Shown here: one piece after another, positions 9,573 to 22,406 of the stretch | Position numbering within the stretch: the stretch's first letter is position 1 | Layout of the letters: each line of letters starts with the position of its first letter | Assembly: GCA_031835245.1 (NCBI GenBank) | Contig: JAVKOQ010000019.1 | Coordinates: forward strand, 299,049-363,048 | Direction of reading: 5' to 3' | DNA length: 64,000 nt | Source: Balamuthia mandrillaris | Lineage: Eukaryota > Discosea > Longamoebia > Balamuthiidae | Notes under the pieces: generated by a model | The model's database searches: none | Seen by the model: only the letters and a program-made list of their open reading frames with translations | Told to the model about the DNA's origin: nothing | Position numbers and translations under genes: made by a program

Positions 9573-12500
9573 ATGAGTTGGTTGTTCGTAAGGCCCGGAG
9601 AATCGGATCCGCCGCCTCGCTGCGGCCACACGGCCACGGCGGTGGTGGCTGAGGACAGCGGAAAGCTGGTCGTCTTTGGTGGCTTTGATGGCACGCAATA
9701 CTACAACGACCTCTACGTCCTTGCTCGCGGTGCAGTTTCTTCTGCTTCATTCCTTCTTCTCTCTCTCTCTCTCTCCTTCTCCTCTCTCTCTCTCTCTCTC
9801 TCTCGCTTCTCCCTTCTCTCGTGCTATGCTCTGCTCGTTCTCTGTTCTCTTTGCTTCTCTTCTTCCTTTGCTCTGACGCCTGTATTGTAACGCGTTGGTG
9901 TGAATAGGTTCTCGCTGGGAACGACCCACGACGAGCGGGGAGAGGCCTTCTCCTCGCACGGGACACAGCTGCGTTACCGTTGGTAGCCAAGTTTATATAT
10001 TTGGTGGCTTTGACGGACAACAGGCTCTCAACGATCTTCATGTCCTCGACACGGGTTCTTATTCTCTTTCTCTCTTTCTTGTTGTTTCCCTTTTCCGCTC
10101 ACTCCTTCCTTGTTCTCTTTCTTGTTCTTGTTGTTTCTCAGAAACGTGGACATGGAGCAAATTAACGAACAGCAGTGGAGACCCTCCTAAAGGACGGTAC
10201 AGTCACAGCGCCACGCTGATGAAGGAGAGGTACATGTACGTTTTGGGAGGCAAAAGTGGCACTGGCCAGTTTTGGAGTTTTAGTGATGTGTACGTGCTTG
10301 ACGTACAAACCTTGACATGGGAGCACAAAGTATTTCCTAACAACGCCGATTGTCCTCCTCCTCGTGCCTGGCATACAGCTACCGGTTCTCTTCTCTTCCC
10401 TTCCCTTCCCTCTGCTCCTTCTTCCGTTCTTGCTTTAAGCTAACGTTATTCCTTGAACTGTAAAAGTTATTGGTGACAAAATATATATATTTGGAGGAGG
10501 TACCGACAAAGAAAGTTACAATGAACTACACTGTTTAGGACCTGGTAATCTTCCTGGCGTTCTTTCTCTCCTTTCCGGCTTCTTTCGTCCTTATTTACCA
10601 TATGACAACCTTCCCTCCTGCTAATGGCAACTCAGAGAAATGGTACCGAGTATCAACCTCAGGCAGAACCCCATCGCCAAGATGCGGCCATACTGCAGTC
10701 TACGTGCCGGAAGAGAGCATGCTCATCATCTTTGGAGGTGCCGCGCAAAGCAGAGCTGACTTTCGTCCTTCCGACAATGATGTCCACGTTCTCTCCATTG
10801 GTACCTTTTTTTCCTCATTCTCTCTCTTTGTATTTTATTTACTGATGACGCAATGTTTCTCTAGATCTTAAAGGAAAGGTCATGAAGTGGAAAACAAAGA
10901 AAGTGACGTTCGGAATGAAAGGCACAAAACCAAATGTATACGCCTACCATGCCGCCGTCTCTCTCTCCCAAAGTAAAATAGCAGTATTTGGCGGTTTCTG
11001 CTGCGATGAGAACAACAAGCAACGGGAGGGCACCCGCATTTGCAACGACCTCCTAATTTTGTATCATTTGGATCAATTATTGGTCCCTGTAAAGACCTTT
11101 AAGAGAGGAAAGAGTACTCGGCAGAAGGACGGCAGCATGTTCCAAATACGAAGGAAGAACACTACGGAGGACAAGAAAGCGAAGATTAAGCCAGTAAAGA
11201 AGAAGAAGCGAGAAGGCAAAAAGAAAACTAAGGATGGCGGCGATGATGGTACTGTCTCTTCGCTCCCTCTTTCTTTCTCTCTTGCTGTTTCTTTTACTTA
11301 ATCTTATTTGCGCTTTTCCTTATATTTCGTCGTTATTTCTCCTCTCTGCTTTTTCTTCTTTCAATAAAATAGGCATCGGTCTACCGTATCAAGTGCAACA
11401 CACAATTCATGTGGACCAAGATTTCAACTGGACGGGTGGCGAGTCCGTCTTTCAAATTGAAGAAAAATTGGGAGAAGGGTACGCTTTTTCTTTTCAACAC
11501 GACAAAGAGAGGTCTCCTTTTGGTTAGTGGTGTCAATGTTCTTATTTATTGTGATTTTTCAACCAAAAATAGAGCATATGGAGCAGTGTATAAAGGAAGA
11601 CAGAAGGAGACGGGCTTCATATTGGCCATCAAAGAGATAAACGACGGTGGGGACTTTGATGATCTCAAGAAAGAGATCGAAATATTGAAAAGAGTATGAG
11701 TATCATCACCCTTTTTTTTCTTTCTTGTTATCTCACCATTCTTTTTCAATGTTAGTGTCGTAACAAACATGTGGTGTGTTATTACGGAACTACCAACGCA
11801 AAGAATAACAACAATAACTTATGGGTATGGTATCCTTCCTATATTTTCTCTTCTAGTGCTTACTAAACTGTGTATTCATTGCTAAAAAAGATTTTGATGG
11901 AATACTGTTCGGTGGGTTCGGTGAGAGACTTGATCGAAATGTCGGAGCTCACGCTTGTAGAAGATCAAGTGGCTTTTATTTGCAGGGAGGCTTTGATGGG
12001 ACTCGTCTATCTTCACGCACAAAAGATCATTCACAGAGACGTCAAAGCAGCAAATATCCTGGTTGACTCTGCAGGAACTGTTAAAATTGGTTCGTTTTGT
12101 TTTTCTTATCTTCTCATTTATCTCTTTTCTTGCTCTGCCCTTTGTTTTGTTGTGTTTTTGCGAGGAACCGTCCTTATTCTTATTTTCCAACATTAGCCGA
12201 TTTTGGAGTATCAGAACAACTTAGCGGAGAAAAGAGCCAAGAACGGATAGGTACGCCGCTATGGATGGCGCCTGAGGTCATGCAGAACCGTGAATACGAT
12301 AGCCGCTGCGACATTTGGTCTCTTGGTATCACTGCCATTGAAATGGCGGACGGCTTGCCGCCGCGTCACGAGCTCTCGCCTGCTCGTGCCATGCGTCTCA
12401 TTCCCTCGCAGCCGCCCCCTACTTTGGAGAATCCTGCCGAGTGGTCCGATGAGTTCAATGCCTTTGTGAAGAGATGTCTTGTGAAAGATCCTACCAACAG

Positions 12501-13600
12501 GCCTACTGCCATGGACCTGCTCACCGATCCTTTCATCGTTAACGCAAAAGGTTTTTTTTTGATGTCCTTTATTTTCTGTTTTTAATATTCTTACATTTTT
12601 CAAAAAAAAAAAAAAAAAAGGACCGGAAGTGCTGCGCGAACGAATTGTTCAAGTGATGAAGATTCGCAAAGCACAACGAATGAAGAAGTTGAAAGAAGCA
12701 AAAGGAGAAGGAGAGGACGAGGATGACGAGACCAACAGCAGCAACACAACCACTACGTCTACCACTACATCCAACCACACTAGCACTCAGGACTCTGCTT
12801 TCTCCACGATGGTTGTAGTGGATGGAGAGCAAGGTGAATGTAAACTCAATGAAGACTTTTCGATCTTCTCCACCGTCATAGTAAATGCCCAAGAACTGGA
12901 GGAAGAAGGAGAGGCAGAAGGAGGAGACATGTGGAGCACCGTTCGAGTTCGACAAGTGGATGAAGATGAGGAGGATGGATCTGGCAGTGGTGATGCTTTC
13001 AGCACTATGGTCGTTCGCGATGACGATGAAGAAGAGGAAGATGAAGATGGTGGTGACGCGTTTAGCACGATGGTCGTGCGAAAGGCAGATGATGGCGGTG
13101 AAGATGATGAAGAAGACGATGACGTCGGCGGTGACGCCTTCAGTACGATTGTCGTTCGCAAGAAAGTTGTTGAAGAAGAGGCGGACGAAGACGAAGAAGG
13201 CGGAGATGCCTTTAGCACAATGGTTGTCACTCGCTCCAACAAAACGGAAGAGGGAGGAGACGACAGCGCCTTTGATGATGCCGTTCGTCGAAAGTTTTTA
13301 GGTCAGCAACAACAAATCGAAAGAAGGACCGAAGAGGAGGAAGAGACCGACTTTGCGGAAGCTGTTCGAAGAAAGTTTGGCATGATGGGAACAAGCGACA
13401 ACAACGAAGAAGACGATCAGCCACCTCCTTTGCCTCCACGAACGAAAGGTGGAAGAAGGAGAGCGGAGAAAATGACGGCGGAGACGATCGAGCTTTTGAG
13501 GCCTTTGGTGGAGCGGTACGTAGCTGAAACTGTGGACGCCGTTTTGGAACGAAAGCTTCAACAAGAGCTGGATGCGCTCCAAAAGAAAGCCTCTGGCTGA
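9573..13600 (+). CDS. Kelch-propeller + MST/Hippo-like Ste20 kinase with T-M motif array
   Basis: A multi-exon gene. The N-terminal half (about 9573-11100) is a kelch beta-propeller. Blades repeat the pattern R-x-GH-[ST] ... 'VYIFGGFDG' ... 'NDLHVLD' about six times. A lysine-rich linker (11100-11250) follows. The kinase domain (about 11390-12550) has Gly loop 'EEKLGEG-AYGAVYKG', Lys in 'LAIKEI', 'IIHRDVKAANILV', 'ADFGVSEQL' and 'GTPLWMAPEVM'. 'DIWSLGITAIEMADGLPP' with 'WSDEFNAFVKRCLVKDP' is closest to MST1/2-type germinal-centre kinases. The acidic tail (12720-13240) carries seven ST[MVI]xV motifs, mostly 'DAFSTMVV'. Two copies of a 'AVRRKF' motif, a 'PPPLPPR' proline motif and a final charged helix (13460-13600) follow; the last may be SARAH-like. 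MST tails carry autophosphorylated T-M sites that dock MOB1 and SLMAP, so a Hippo-type role is inferred. A kelch fusion is not part of animal MST kinases. Confidence 0.85.
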
Positions 13601-13725
13601 CTTTGTTTTTTCTCTCTTCTGCTGTTGTATTTTGTGTACTAAACTAAACTTTTTTGTTTTTACACCTTTTTTTTTTGGGGGTCCACAAATGAAAGAGAGA
13701 ACAGTTCTTCAACTTTGTTTTATGT

Positions 13726-14791
13726 TCAGCAGTTGCCACAATCATTCTTCTTTGCGGGGGTTGGATCTCTCTCGAGGTCAACGGTGCAGGAGAGCAGGTC
13801 CACGGGTTCCAGTTTAGCAACGCAGAGGTCACAAACGGCCTCGAAGGCTCTGTCCACGTTTCTGCCTTCTTTGGCGCTGGTCTCGAAATATCTAAAGTTG
13901 TGTTGTTTGCAATAGGCCACGAGGTCCTCTTTGGACACCGCCCGTTGTTCCTCCAGATCCACTTTGTTGGCAACGATGACCGTTGGGAAGTCTTTGCTGC
14001 CCTCTTGACCCACTTGAATCAAGAACGACTCACGCCATGTCTCCAATTCCTAATTGTTTCGGGTTGAGTTTTCTTTCTCGCTCTCCTCTTTCCTCTTTCC
14101 CTTTCAGTTTGCTTCTCTTCTTCTTTGCTTTCTCTGTTGTTCCTTTCTGGTCTCTTTGCTGTTGCTTTTTCTTCTTGCGCTCTTTTTTTTTTCTTTTCTT
14201 TTCTTTTCGTGCTTTCTCTGGAAGTTGTTTTCTTCGTGTGTATGAAGCAAACAACGTACCTCAAAAGACTTTCGGCGCGTTACATCAAAGACAAAGATGA
14301 CACCGTCTGCACCTCTGTAAAACGCCGTTCCCAAACCTTGGAAGCGTTCCTGACCAGCTAAGAATAAAAAGTATGAGAGAGAAGGAGAAGGAAAAAAAAA
14401 ACGGAGAGGGAGAGAAGGAAGTCCAAACCTGTGTCCCATATTTGACAAGTAACCAAGCCTTCGTCCGCTGTTTTTGTTTTTTTAAACAGTTAGAAAGAGG
14501 GAGATTAAAGAAGAAGAAGCAAACGCACTCTCTATTTCTTTGGAAAGGAAGTTGGCGCCGATGGTAGACTTGGTGTTGATGGTAAATTTGTTTTGGACAT
14601 AGCGCAACAAAAGCGACGTCTAAATCAACAAAGCAAGTGAGAGAGAGAAAAAGTGGTTAATCATGGGAGAAATAATAGAGGGGCAAAATAAAAACAAATA
14701 TGGCTCATGTTGCACAGCAAACACAAACCTTTCCTACTCCAGAGTCTCCCAGAACCAACAGCTTCAACAAAATCTTGCGTTTGGAGGCCAT
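13726..14791 (-). CDS. Rab7-like small GTPase
   Basis: Five or more exons read leftward from the ATG at 14791. Exon 1 encodes '[21 protein letters not shown]' (P-loop). The next exon has '[24 protein letters not shown]' residues carrying switch I T. Then come 'VTCQIWDT' and '[19 protein letters not shown]' (switch II), '[11 protein letters not shown]', the guanine motif 'NKVDL' and 'FETSAKEG'. The protein ends in CGNC, a double-cysteine geranylgeranylation end. The '[20 protein letters not shown]' start and 'FYRGAD' core are Rab7-type, implying late endosome/lysosome traffic. It converges with the kelch-kinase (125 bp between stops) and lies just downstream of the giant HECT gene on the same strand (195 bp). 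Confidence 0.9.
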
Positions 14792-14986
14792 CCCGCTTGC
14801 TGTTTTTTTTCTTTACTTCTCTATTTTTTCTTTCGTTGCTTTTTATTTTACGTAAATTTCTTTTAATTAATTAACAAAAAATTTTGCGAAGAAAAAATAA
14901 AATAAAATAAAATAAAATAAAATAAAATAAAAGCTTTATCATATTAAAGGCGTGTAAACCCACCATCCCATCACCATCTCAACTCT

Positions 14987-17900
14987 CTAACCATCAAGAT
15001 CGTACTCCACGCCCACGCTGATGGCATAGAGCAGCTTGCTGCGGAGGGCCTCCTTGGTGGTGTAGGCGGGGAGGTCCAGGCCGAAGCTGCAGGTGTGGGC
15101 CTTGGGCAGGAAGTTGTCCACCGGTTGGCCGCGCGGCGTGCGGTAGGCCTCCAGGTTGAACTTTTGGGTGAACTCGGCGGAGGTGGCGGGGATGCTCTCC
15201 CGCCCCCACACGAACACCAGGAACTTGCGCTTCTGCTCGGGGGTGAACTCGGAGAGCACGTTCCAGAACATCACCACCTCCTTGGCCGTTGCGCTTATGC
15301 CGTACCCATAGTGCGTGTTTCTCTGTTTGTTTTTTTTTTTTGTTTTAACAAATAGTTTAAATAACGTATAAAACGAGAAACAAAAAATAAAAAAAAAGGA
15401 AGGAGCAAAACCTTTAACATTTCGACGTCAATGTCGCGATCACCGCAAACGAGGCGTTCCAACTCAGGAGCGGTGAAGAGACAAACGGCGGAGGAGGGAG
15501 TGATGGAGGCAAGGCCTTCCCTCATGCTGCGGATGGCTCCCTCGAATTCTTGAGTCTTGTACGCTTGCACCAGTTCCACATATTCTTCTCTGTTCTCCCA
15601 TCTTTCATTTTTGTTTTTGGTTTTAAAGACGTCAATGAAAAAGATAAGGAGTGAGGAGAAGAGAATAGTTACGTGACAGGGATGTCGGCACCGCCTTCGA
15701 CGAGTTCGACTTCTCTGCCATCAGCTGAGTTGGTGGTGAACGTTAGGAAGATAAGATCACCAAACATTTCCTCGGTGATACCCTCCTTCTCCAAGTTGCG
15801 TAGCGTCTCTAAGCTCTTTACTCCCATCAGGTCCACTCCTTCTAAGTCCTCTAGTGTTATCCTTACTCCATCTCCTACCTATAATAGAGAGAGAAAATCA
15901 GGAAAGAAAAGAAAGAGCACAGCAAGAGAAGAAGGAGTTTAAACAAACCAAAAGCTTCCAAACGAGAGGAGCAAGGTCAAGGGCAACAGCCGTGGTGCTG
16001 GAGCCAGAGCGCAGAGCCATGCCCAACAGCCTTCCCACGAAATTAAAGAGGGACAGATGGAAGGGGGAATTGGCGGATGGATTTGGGATGAGACACCCCT
16101 GGTGCTTTCCAATCTTGTGTTTAGTGTTGGGGCTTTCTATGAACAACGGCTGCTCTGATTGTATGGCCACTGTCTTCAAGTCTGTGCAGATTTGAGTGAA
16201 GCACTCACGATAAGGGCCACCTTTTGAGATGTTATTAATCTCAATAACAAAGAGAAGATGCAAGAGAAAAAGTAAGAAGAAAAAAATTTAGTAAGAGTTA
16301 CCCGCATCAGTTGCTCTTTCGCCTATGAGCTTGACTTTGAAGGGCTGACGTCTGGTGCAGCGGAATGAGTCAGGACGGAGCGGTTGCAACTGTTTATAAG
16401 CCTGCAGCAACAAACACTGTTTCTCCGGATCATCTGATCAAAGACGATAAATCAAAAAGAGAATAGGAAAGTAGAAGCCAACAGAAAAAAAGAAAGGGCT
16501 GATAAATAACAAACCAGTAGCATCTTGTCGGGAAAGATGAATATGAGGCATATCATAGTAGCCTCCACTGCTGCGGTTGTTTAACACATTATTATAGTGC
16601 TTAAGCTTAACCATCATAAACAGCTTGTGGCGAGCTTGACAAGCTTGTTGAGCAATGCTGCGCCAGCGAGGATGAGCCCAAGGGCATGCTTCACCTCCTT
16701 GTTCTTGGGGTTCATTCGACTCGTTGTTACTTGCGCTTCCGTTTGTAGAGGTAGAAGAAGAGATTTGGTGGTTATCAAATGTGAAACCAGATGTAATGGC
16801 GTTCATCATCTTGGTGTTGTAATAGCGAAGCAATGTATAACGTTTACGAAGAAGCTCCAAAGAGATGCCGGAGAGGAGAGGGTATTTGAGGAGATCGTTG
16901 GAATTGGGCATGAGGAGTTCGCTCGGATGCAAAGAAGCGGAGAGATCTTGCACGTCCAAATGTGTCAGTATCTGTTCGACATACTGCACTATCTGTTCGT
17001 CAAGTGAATCTGGTACCTCGGAAAACCATTGATTCACAGTTTGCATTGCGACGATGATATTCTCTGCTGGAGAGTCGGAAAAGAGTTCGTCGTCATCATC
17101 GTTTTCTTCTTTGTCCTTTTCTTTCTTTTCCTCTTTGTCTTCTTCCATTTTGTCTTTGTTAAGAGAAGCAGGTGTTGAATCGACTTCAGAAAGGAGAGCT
17201 TTCTCTATGCTCTCGGTTGATAATATTGGCTTGATGACATAACGGAAGCCCCATGGTCCTCCTGCTCACGTATTAAACCATAATAAGCACGAAAGGAAGG
17301 AAAGCAGGTAGAAAGGAATCATACCGAAAGCAGTTTGAGAAAGGAGTGGTTGAACTAGCTGTTGCTGTGGACTAAGAGGGCGCGGAAATTTGAGGAAAAT
17401 GTGAGAGGAGCCTTGATGCCAACTGTTTTTAGTCTCGCATGTTTCGCACAAGGTATAATTGCAGTGGCCACACTCGAAACGAGCTCCAGCAAAGTCCTCC
17501 GCACGACATACCCTGCATACTGCTCCTTTGTGGCATTGAGCAGAAGCAGAGGCACCATCACTGGTTCCTTCGCTCTCCTCTTTCTTCTCTTCTTCGACTG
17601 TTTAACAAACACATGGTAAATAGACGCATACAATAGACACGTCCAAGAAAGAAAATATGAATGAACTAGCAACAAAAAGAAAGATAGAAACAATGACGAG
17701 GTGGGGATGGCACGCACCCATATCAAAGGACAAGGGTCCAGTACTTAGGCTGCCAGAAATAGTGCCACGTAGTTTCGCAAAGACGTGTTTTGCGGGATGC
17801 TGGTACTCGCCTTTGCTCTCGCATTCGCTGCACAGGTTGTATGGATCGGTACACGTTACGCAACGATAGCAAATGCCTTCAATGGCCACTTTTCCACAAT

Positions 17901-18488
17901 GAGCACAAGAGCTGTCCGTGTGAATTGTTTCTTTTTTGAATAAGAGGAAAGTAAGTTTTGAGCGGAACAAAATAAGAATCCAAAAAAAAATAAATAAATA
18001 GGATTGTGAGAAGTACATACTCGAGCTGGGGGTAAAGCGAATGAATACACCTTCAGACGATATGTTGGACTGTAAAGAAAAGTTTAACTTGCTTTTTTTT
18101 TACGCAAAAAGGAGATAGGGGAGTAAAGAAGCAAAAAGATAGGGAGTGAGGAGAGGAAGAAAGATGACTTACCGTGCCACGGAGTTCAATTGCTTTATCA
18201 TCATCAAAGCCAGAAGGGGAAAAAGTGATCCGATTTCCCCAATTGATGTCGAAGCGAGGATCCGAACTGAATTCCAATGAAGCAGCTCCTGGGATTTCCA
18301 CATACTGTTCCCAAGTGTCCATTTCAAGAGGATGGTTACTCTCTATCACAACTTCCTTGTTGGCTAATACAGGTGCAAACACAGTGAGCGGCAATGATTC
18401 TCGTTTGTTGAAATGTCTCAACATGTAACCTATTTCTAACATGTCCCATACTCGCTGTTGAGTTGGTCGAAAGGCTTAGTGCGATGTT

Positions 18489-18522
<34 letters not shown>

Positions 18523-21500
18523 GAGAGAGTGAGAGAGAGGTGGTCTTACTGTGTTCGTTTTCAACGCGCCAATGGTCTTCTGCCAATCAGCCTCCTCCCA
18601 GCTTACCTTCGTCGTTATGTGTGTGTCGTTGAGTTCCTTCTCCTTGCCTTTATCTGTCTCTCGTGCATCCACTGCTGCGTTGTTGGAATGTTCCAGCAGG
18701 CGATACTGTCGTCTCCGTTGCAAGGCGATGGTCAATGCGACCACCATTTCACAAAGAGCAGAACAGTATAGCAAGTTATCTTTAGTTCGAGGATTGATGC
18801 GCCACAGTTCGCCGGGAGAGGCAAGACGATGATATAACTTGAGCAAAGGACCAGAGAAGAGCTCGTCCAACAAAGTCCAGAGCTCTGGATTGACTTTTCT
18901 TAGAGCCGGTTCTTGTTTTGCGTCAGCAGTTGGAGGGTAACACAATTGCTCCAAGTTTTGAATGGTTCTGATGAGCCAACGGGCGGTGATTACGTTAAAA
19001 GGTGCACAACGGTCCAACGTATAGTCCGCCAGTAGACGAATGAACTCCTCCGAATAAATAAACGCTGCGGCCGAGCTAATGGTTGGTTTAGCTGCCGAAG
19101 ACTCTTCCTTTTCTTTTTGTTTATCCTTATCTCCCTCTCCCTCCTTGCCTTGTTTGGCATCAGAGCCTTCTAAGAAAGACTTAGTGTCATCGCAGCGATG
19201 ATAGAGGAGTTGCACGATCCAAAAGGAAAGCGTGAAGTTGAACGGGGAAAGAGCTTGCCAGTCATCCAATACCAGCAAATCGTTCGGAAGAAACGCGAAC
19301 GAGATGCTATAATCGCCTTGGTCTTTGTCTTCCTCTCCAGTTTCGGAATTGTAGACAACGTGCTTGACCCACACCTCGCTACAATTGAGCCTGACAGGGG
19401 TGTTAGTATTGTGAGAACAAAAATCGAGCCGTTTGACCAGTTCAGTGCAGGATGGATCCTTAAAAAAGTGAACTTCCGCTCCTACATTTTGGAAATACAG
19501 AGAAAACAGAAAAGATAATGAGTACTCCACAGAAGAACAACCCGAAGATGGAGAAGGGATTTAAAAATAAAGCATAACGCGAATGAGAAAAACGAAGCCC
19601 ATACCAGTTTTGTGAGAACTATAGTTATTGAAAATGATGGCAATACCTCCACCCCCACCAACGCTTACTTTGGCGGTGACGCCACATTTCGGCAGAGTAA
19701 CCGTACCAAGAGATGGAAAGAAGGTCTGATGGCTTTCCGCTTTCTTTTCGGTGGTCTCCCTATACTTCTTGACCTCTGTGCTAAAAGTTTGCATGGAGCG
19801 AAGATTGAGCTTGCAGTAGTCCACAAGAGAAACGAACAGCGGATCGACGTCTGTCCAAAGATCGACCCACTTCTGACTTTCAGCTTCATCTTCAGAAGCA
19901 AACAGCCGACAAGATATGCAAAGAGAAAGAGAACATAAACGTCAGGAATGAAAAAAAAAAAACATTAAGGTTTGTTGCACGCTACCTTCTTTAGATTCGG
20001 AGATTTTAGGAGGAGTCGTACTGGACTTGTTGAGTCGAACAGGTTGCGAGATAAGTTCCTCCAAGAATGGAGTAAAAGCTGCAAGCCCATCTTGTACGAC
20101 TGGTTCTGTCGGTTTAGAAGAGTAAGAATCTATCTTGTTCCAATCGGAAGAGAGCAGCCTCGCGCCAAGAGGAATTAATGGTAGAGTGATATGCTTAGCA
20201 GCCAACAGTTGCAGAAATTTGATTAGACGGTCGTTAGAGCCAAAGGCATGTGTCATGGTCTTGCTAAGATGCGATGTGTTTGTGCGCGGTTCTTTTGGTG
20301 TCGTTGCCATCCAATATTGCTCTCTTTCCATCAACACTTGGCCCATTATTTGTCGCGCATAAATGACCGACAATTGGCTATCGGCTTGCATTCCTATTGA
20401 TGCAAGAAAGGGTAGATGAGAGTATCAACAAAACAACCAGTAGAAGAATGATGATGCGATCCTACCGATTGTTTGCAAGCGTTCTTTCTTGGCTGAAAAC
20501 AGCTTGTCGTCAGGATGGTAGACATATTTGGAGGGGGCGTGGATGTCATTATTGGAGAACCACCACTGTTCCAGAATTCCAGTTTCCGTATCATAGAATT
20601 GAACTTGGATGCGCCTTTTCATTTTAAGCATCACATAACCAGTCTTTCCAGCACAGGGAATATCCTACATACAAAACAGAAGATAAATAGGAAAAATACT
20701 AGTTATTGAATCAAAAGCATAAAGAACGGAAGAAGCGCAAAGAAAGAAATATGAAGTGCATGAATAGAAAATAAAAATAAAAGCAAACCTCGCCTTGATT
20801 TTTCTCGTGTTCTCTTTTTCTGATACGGAGAACCATGCCCTTTTGTAATTGTGGCAAATCTTGCTCTATCATGTTAACAGGAATGATACCTCCGTTTTCC
20901 TCATCATCGCTATCCTCATCGCTATCTTCATCTTCGTCAATAACGTTTTGTCTTCGTCGGCGAGCAATTGCAGTTGGTTCCTCTTCACCCACCAGTTCGT
21001 CTTCTTCCGCTTCGTCGTCAATCATTTCTGAGCTGATCACATTATTATTGTTGGTATTTGGTAACTCTTCGATGGGTGGCTCGTCATTATCAGCAGAGTC
21101 CATTCGATAATTGTAACTGCGATAGCCGTTTTCGAATTTCTTCCAAGTGGCTCTATCCAGCACAGGGCCAAATTCAACAGTCGCTTCAACCTGTTTCTCG
21201 TTTGCTTGCTCATCCGATTTCTCTGAGGTTTTGTCTTTGCCTTCATCTTTTCCGCTCTCATTATTTCCTTCCAGTTCCATTTCTTGCGGAGACAAATCCA
21301 AAATATCTTGAATATCTCCATCAGGCACTTGATTGAACAAAAGTTTCAAGTCAAACGACGGAAGGAAAAAAGAAGGTGATGTGGAAACAGAAGCCACGGA
21401 GGAGGAAGCATAAGTAGAGGATATATCTTTGTCTGCGTCCTCGTCGCGCCATCGCCGCTTGCGATTGCTAAGCATGCGAGGCTCATCGTCAAGCGTAAAG

Positions 21501-22314
21501 TCTTCGTCGTCCTCATCCACCTTCTTTTTCTTGGATTTTCTCGAAGTACTCTTCTTCTGCTTCTGCTTCTGCTTCTTCTTTGAGGAGGCCTTGTCTTTTT
21601 TCTTGCTTTGCTTCTCGTTGTTTTCTTCAACTGCTTTTTGTTCCTTTGTTGTCCTATACCGAAGTTCATGAAGCAGTCTTTCCGCTTGCATTGAAGCGCT
21701 TTCCAAATGGAAAGTGGACAAAACCTCGTTCTTTTGGACTCCCTGCGCCGCAAACGCTGCTAACTTGTTTGTCCAGCCTGAATTAATTAAATGATCAGTT
21801 TGTATACAGCAAAGATATGGCGAAGGAAGAAAGAAAAGATACCTTGAGCGAGGAGAGGCGCCATAACTTGAGAATGATTGGAAAGGATGTCGCAAAGTGC
21901 CTTAAACGAGAAACTTCGAAGCTTGATGTAAAGGAATAACCTTGCTTTGCGATCCGCCAAGTTCTCCACAACTTGGGTCTTTTCTTTGCCTTTGAGGGAA
22001 GATGAAGGAGGACAACCAAAGAAAGCCCCCACAACGCTGAGCAACGGCGTTATCAGGGAGGTCAGGTCACAGCTTTTTGTTGGCGTGTCAGCAAATGGAC
22101 GCAGCTTAGAAACTTCGCATTCCATTGTTACAGGAGAACCCTCCACCTTCACTGGCACTATCGCCATTTGGGGAGAGTAGCTGAGTATGCGACCCTTTTG
22201 TACTACTCCTTCGCTCATATGAATTTCTACTCGAGCGCCCTTACGCAAGAGATTTTTGTTACCACCTATTCTTGAAAACAAGCAGACATGACACTTCCGT
22301 CAAAAGGACCAATC

Positions 22315-22353
<39 letters not shown>

Positions 22354-22354
22354 G

Positions 22355-22406
<52 letters not shown>

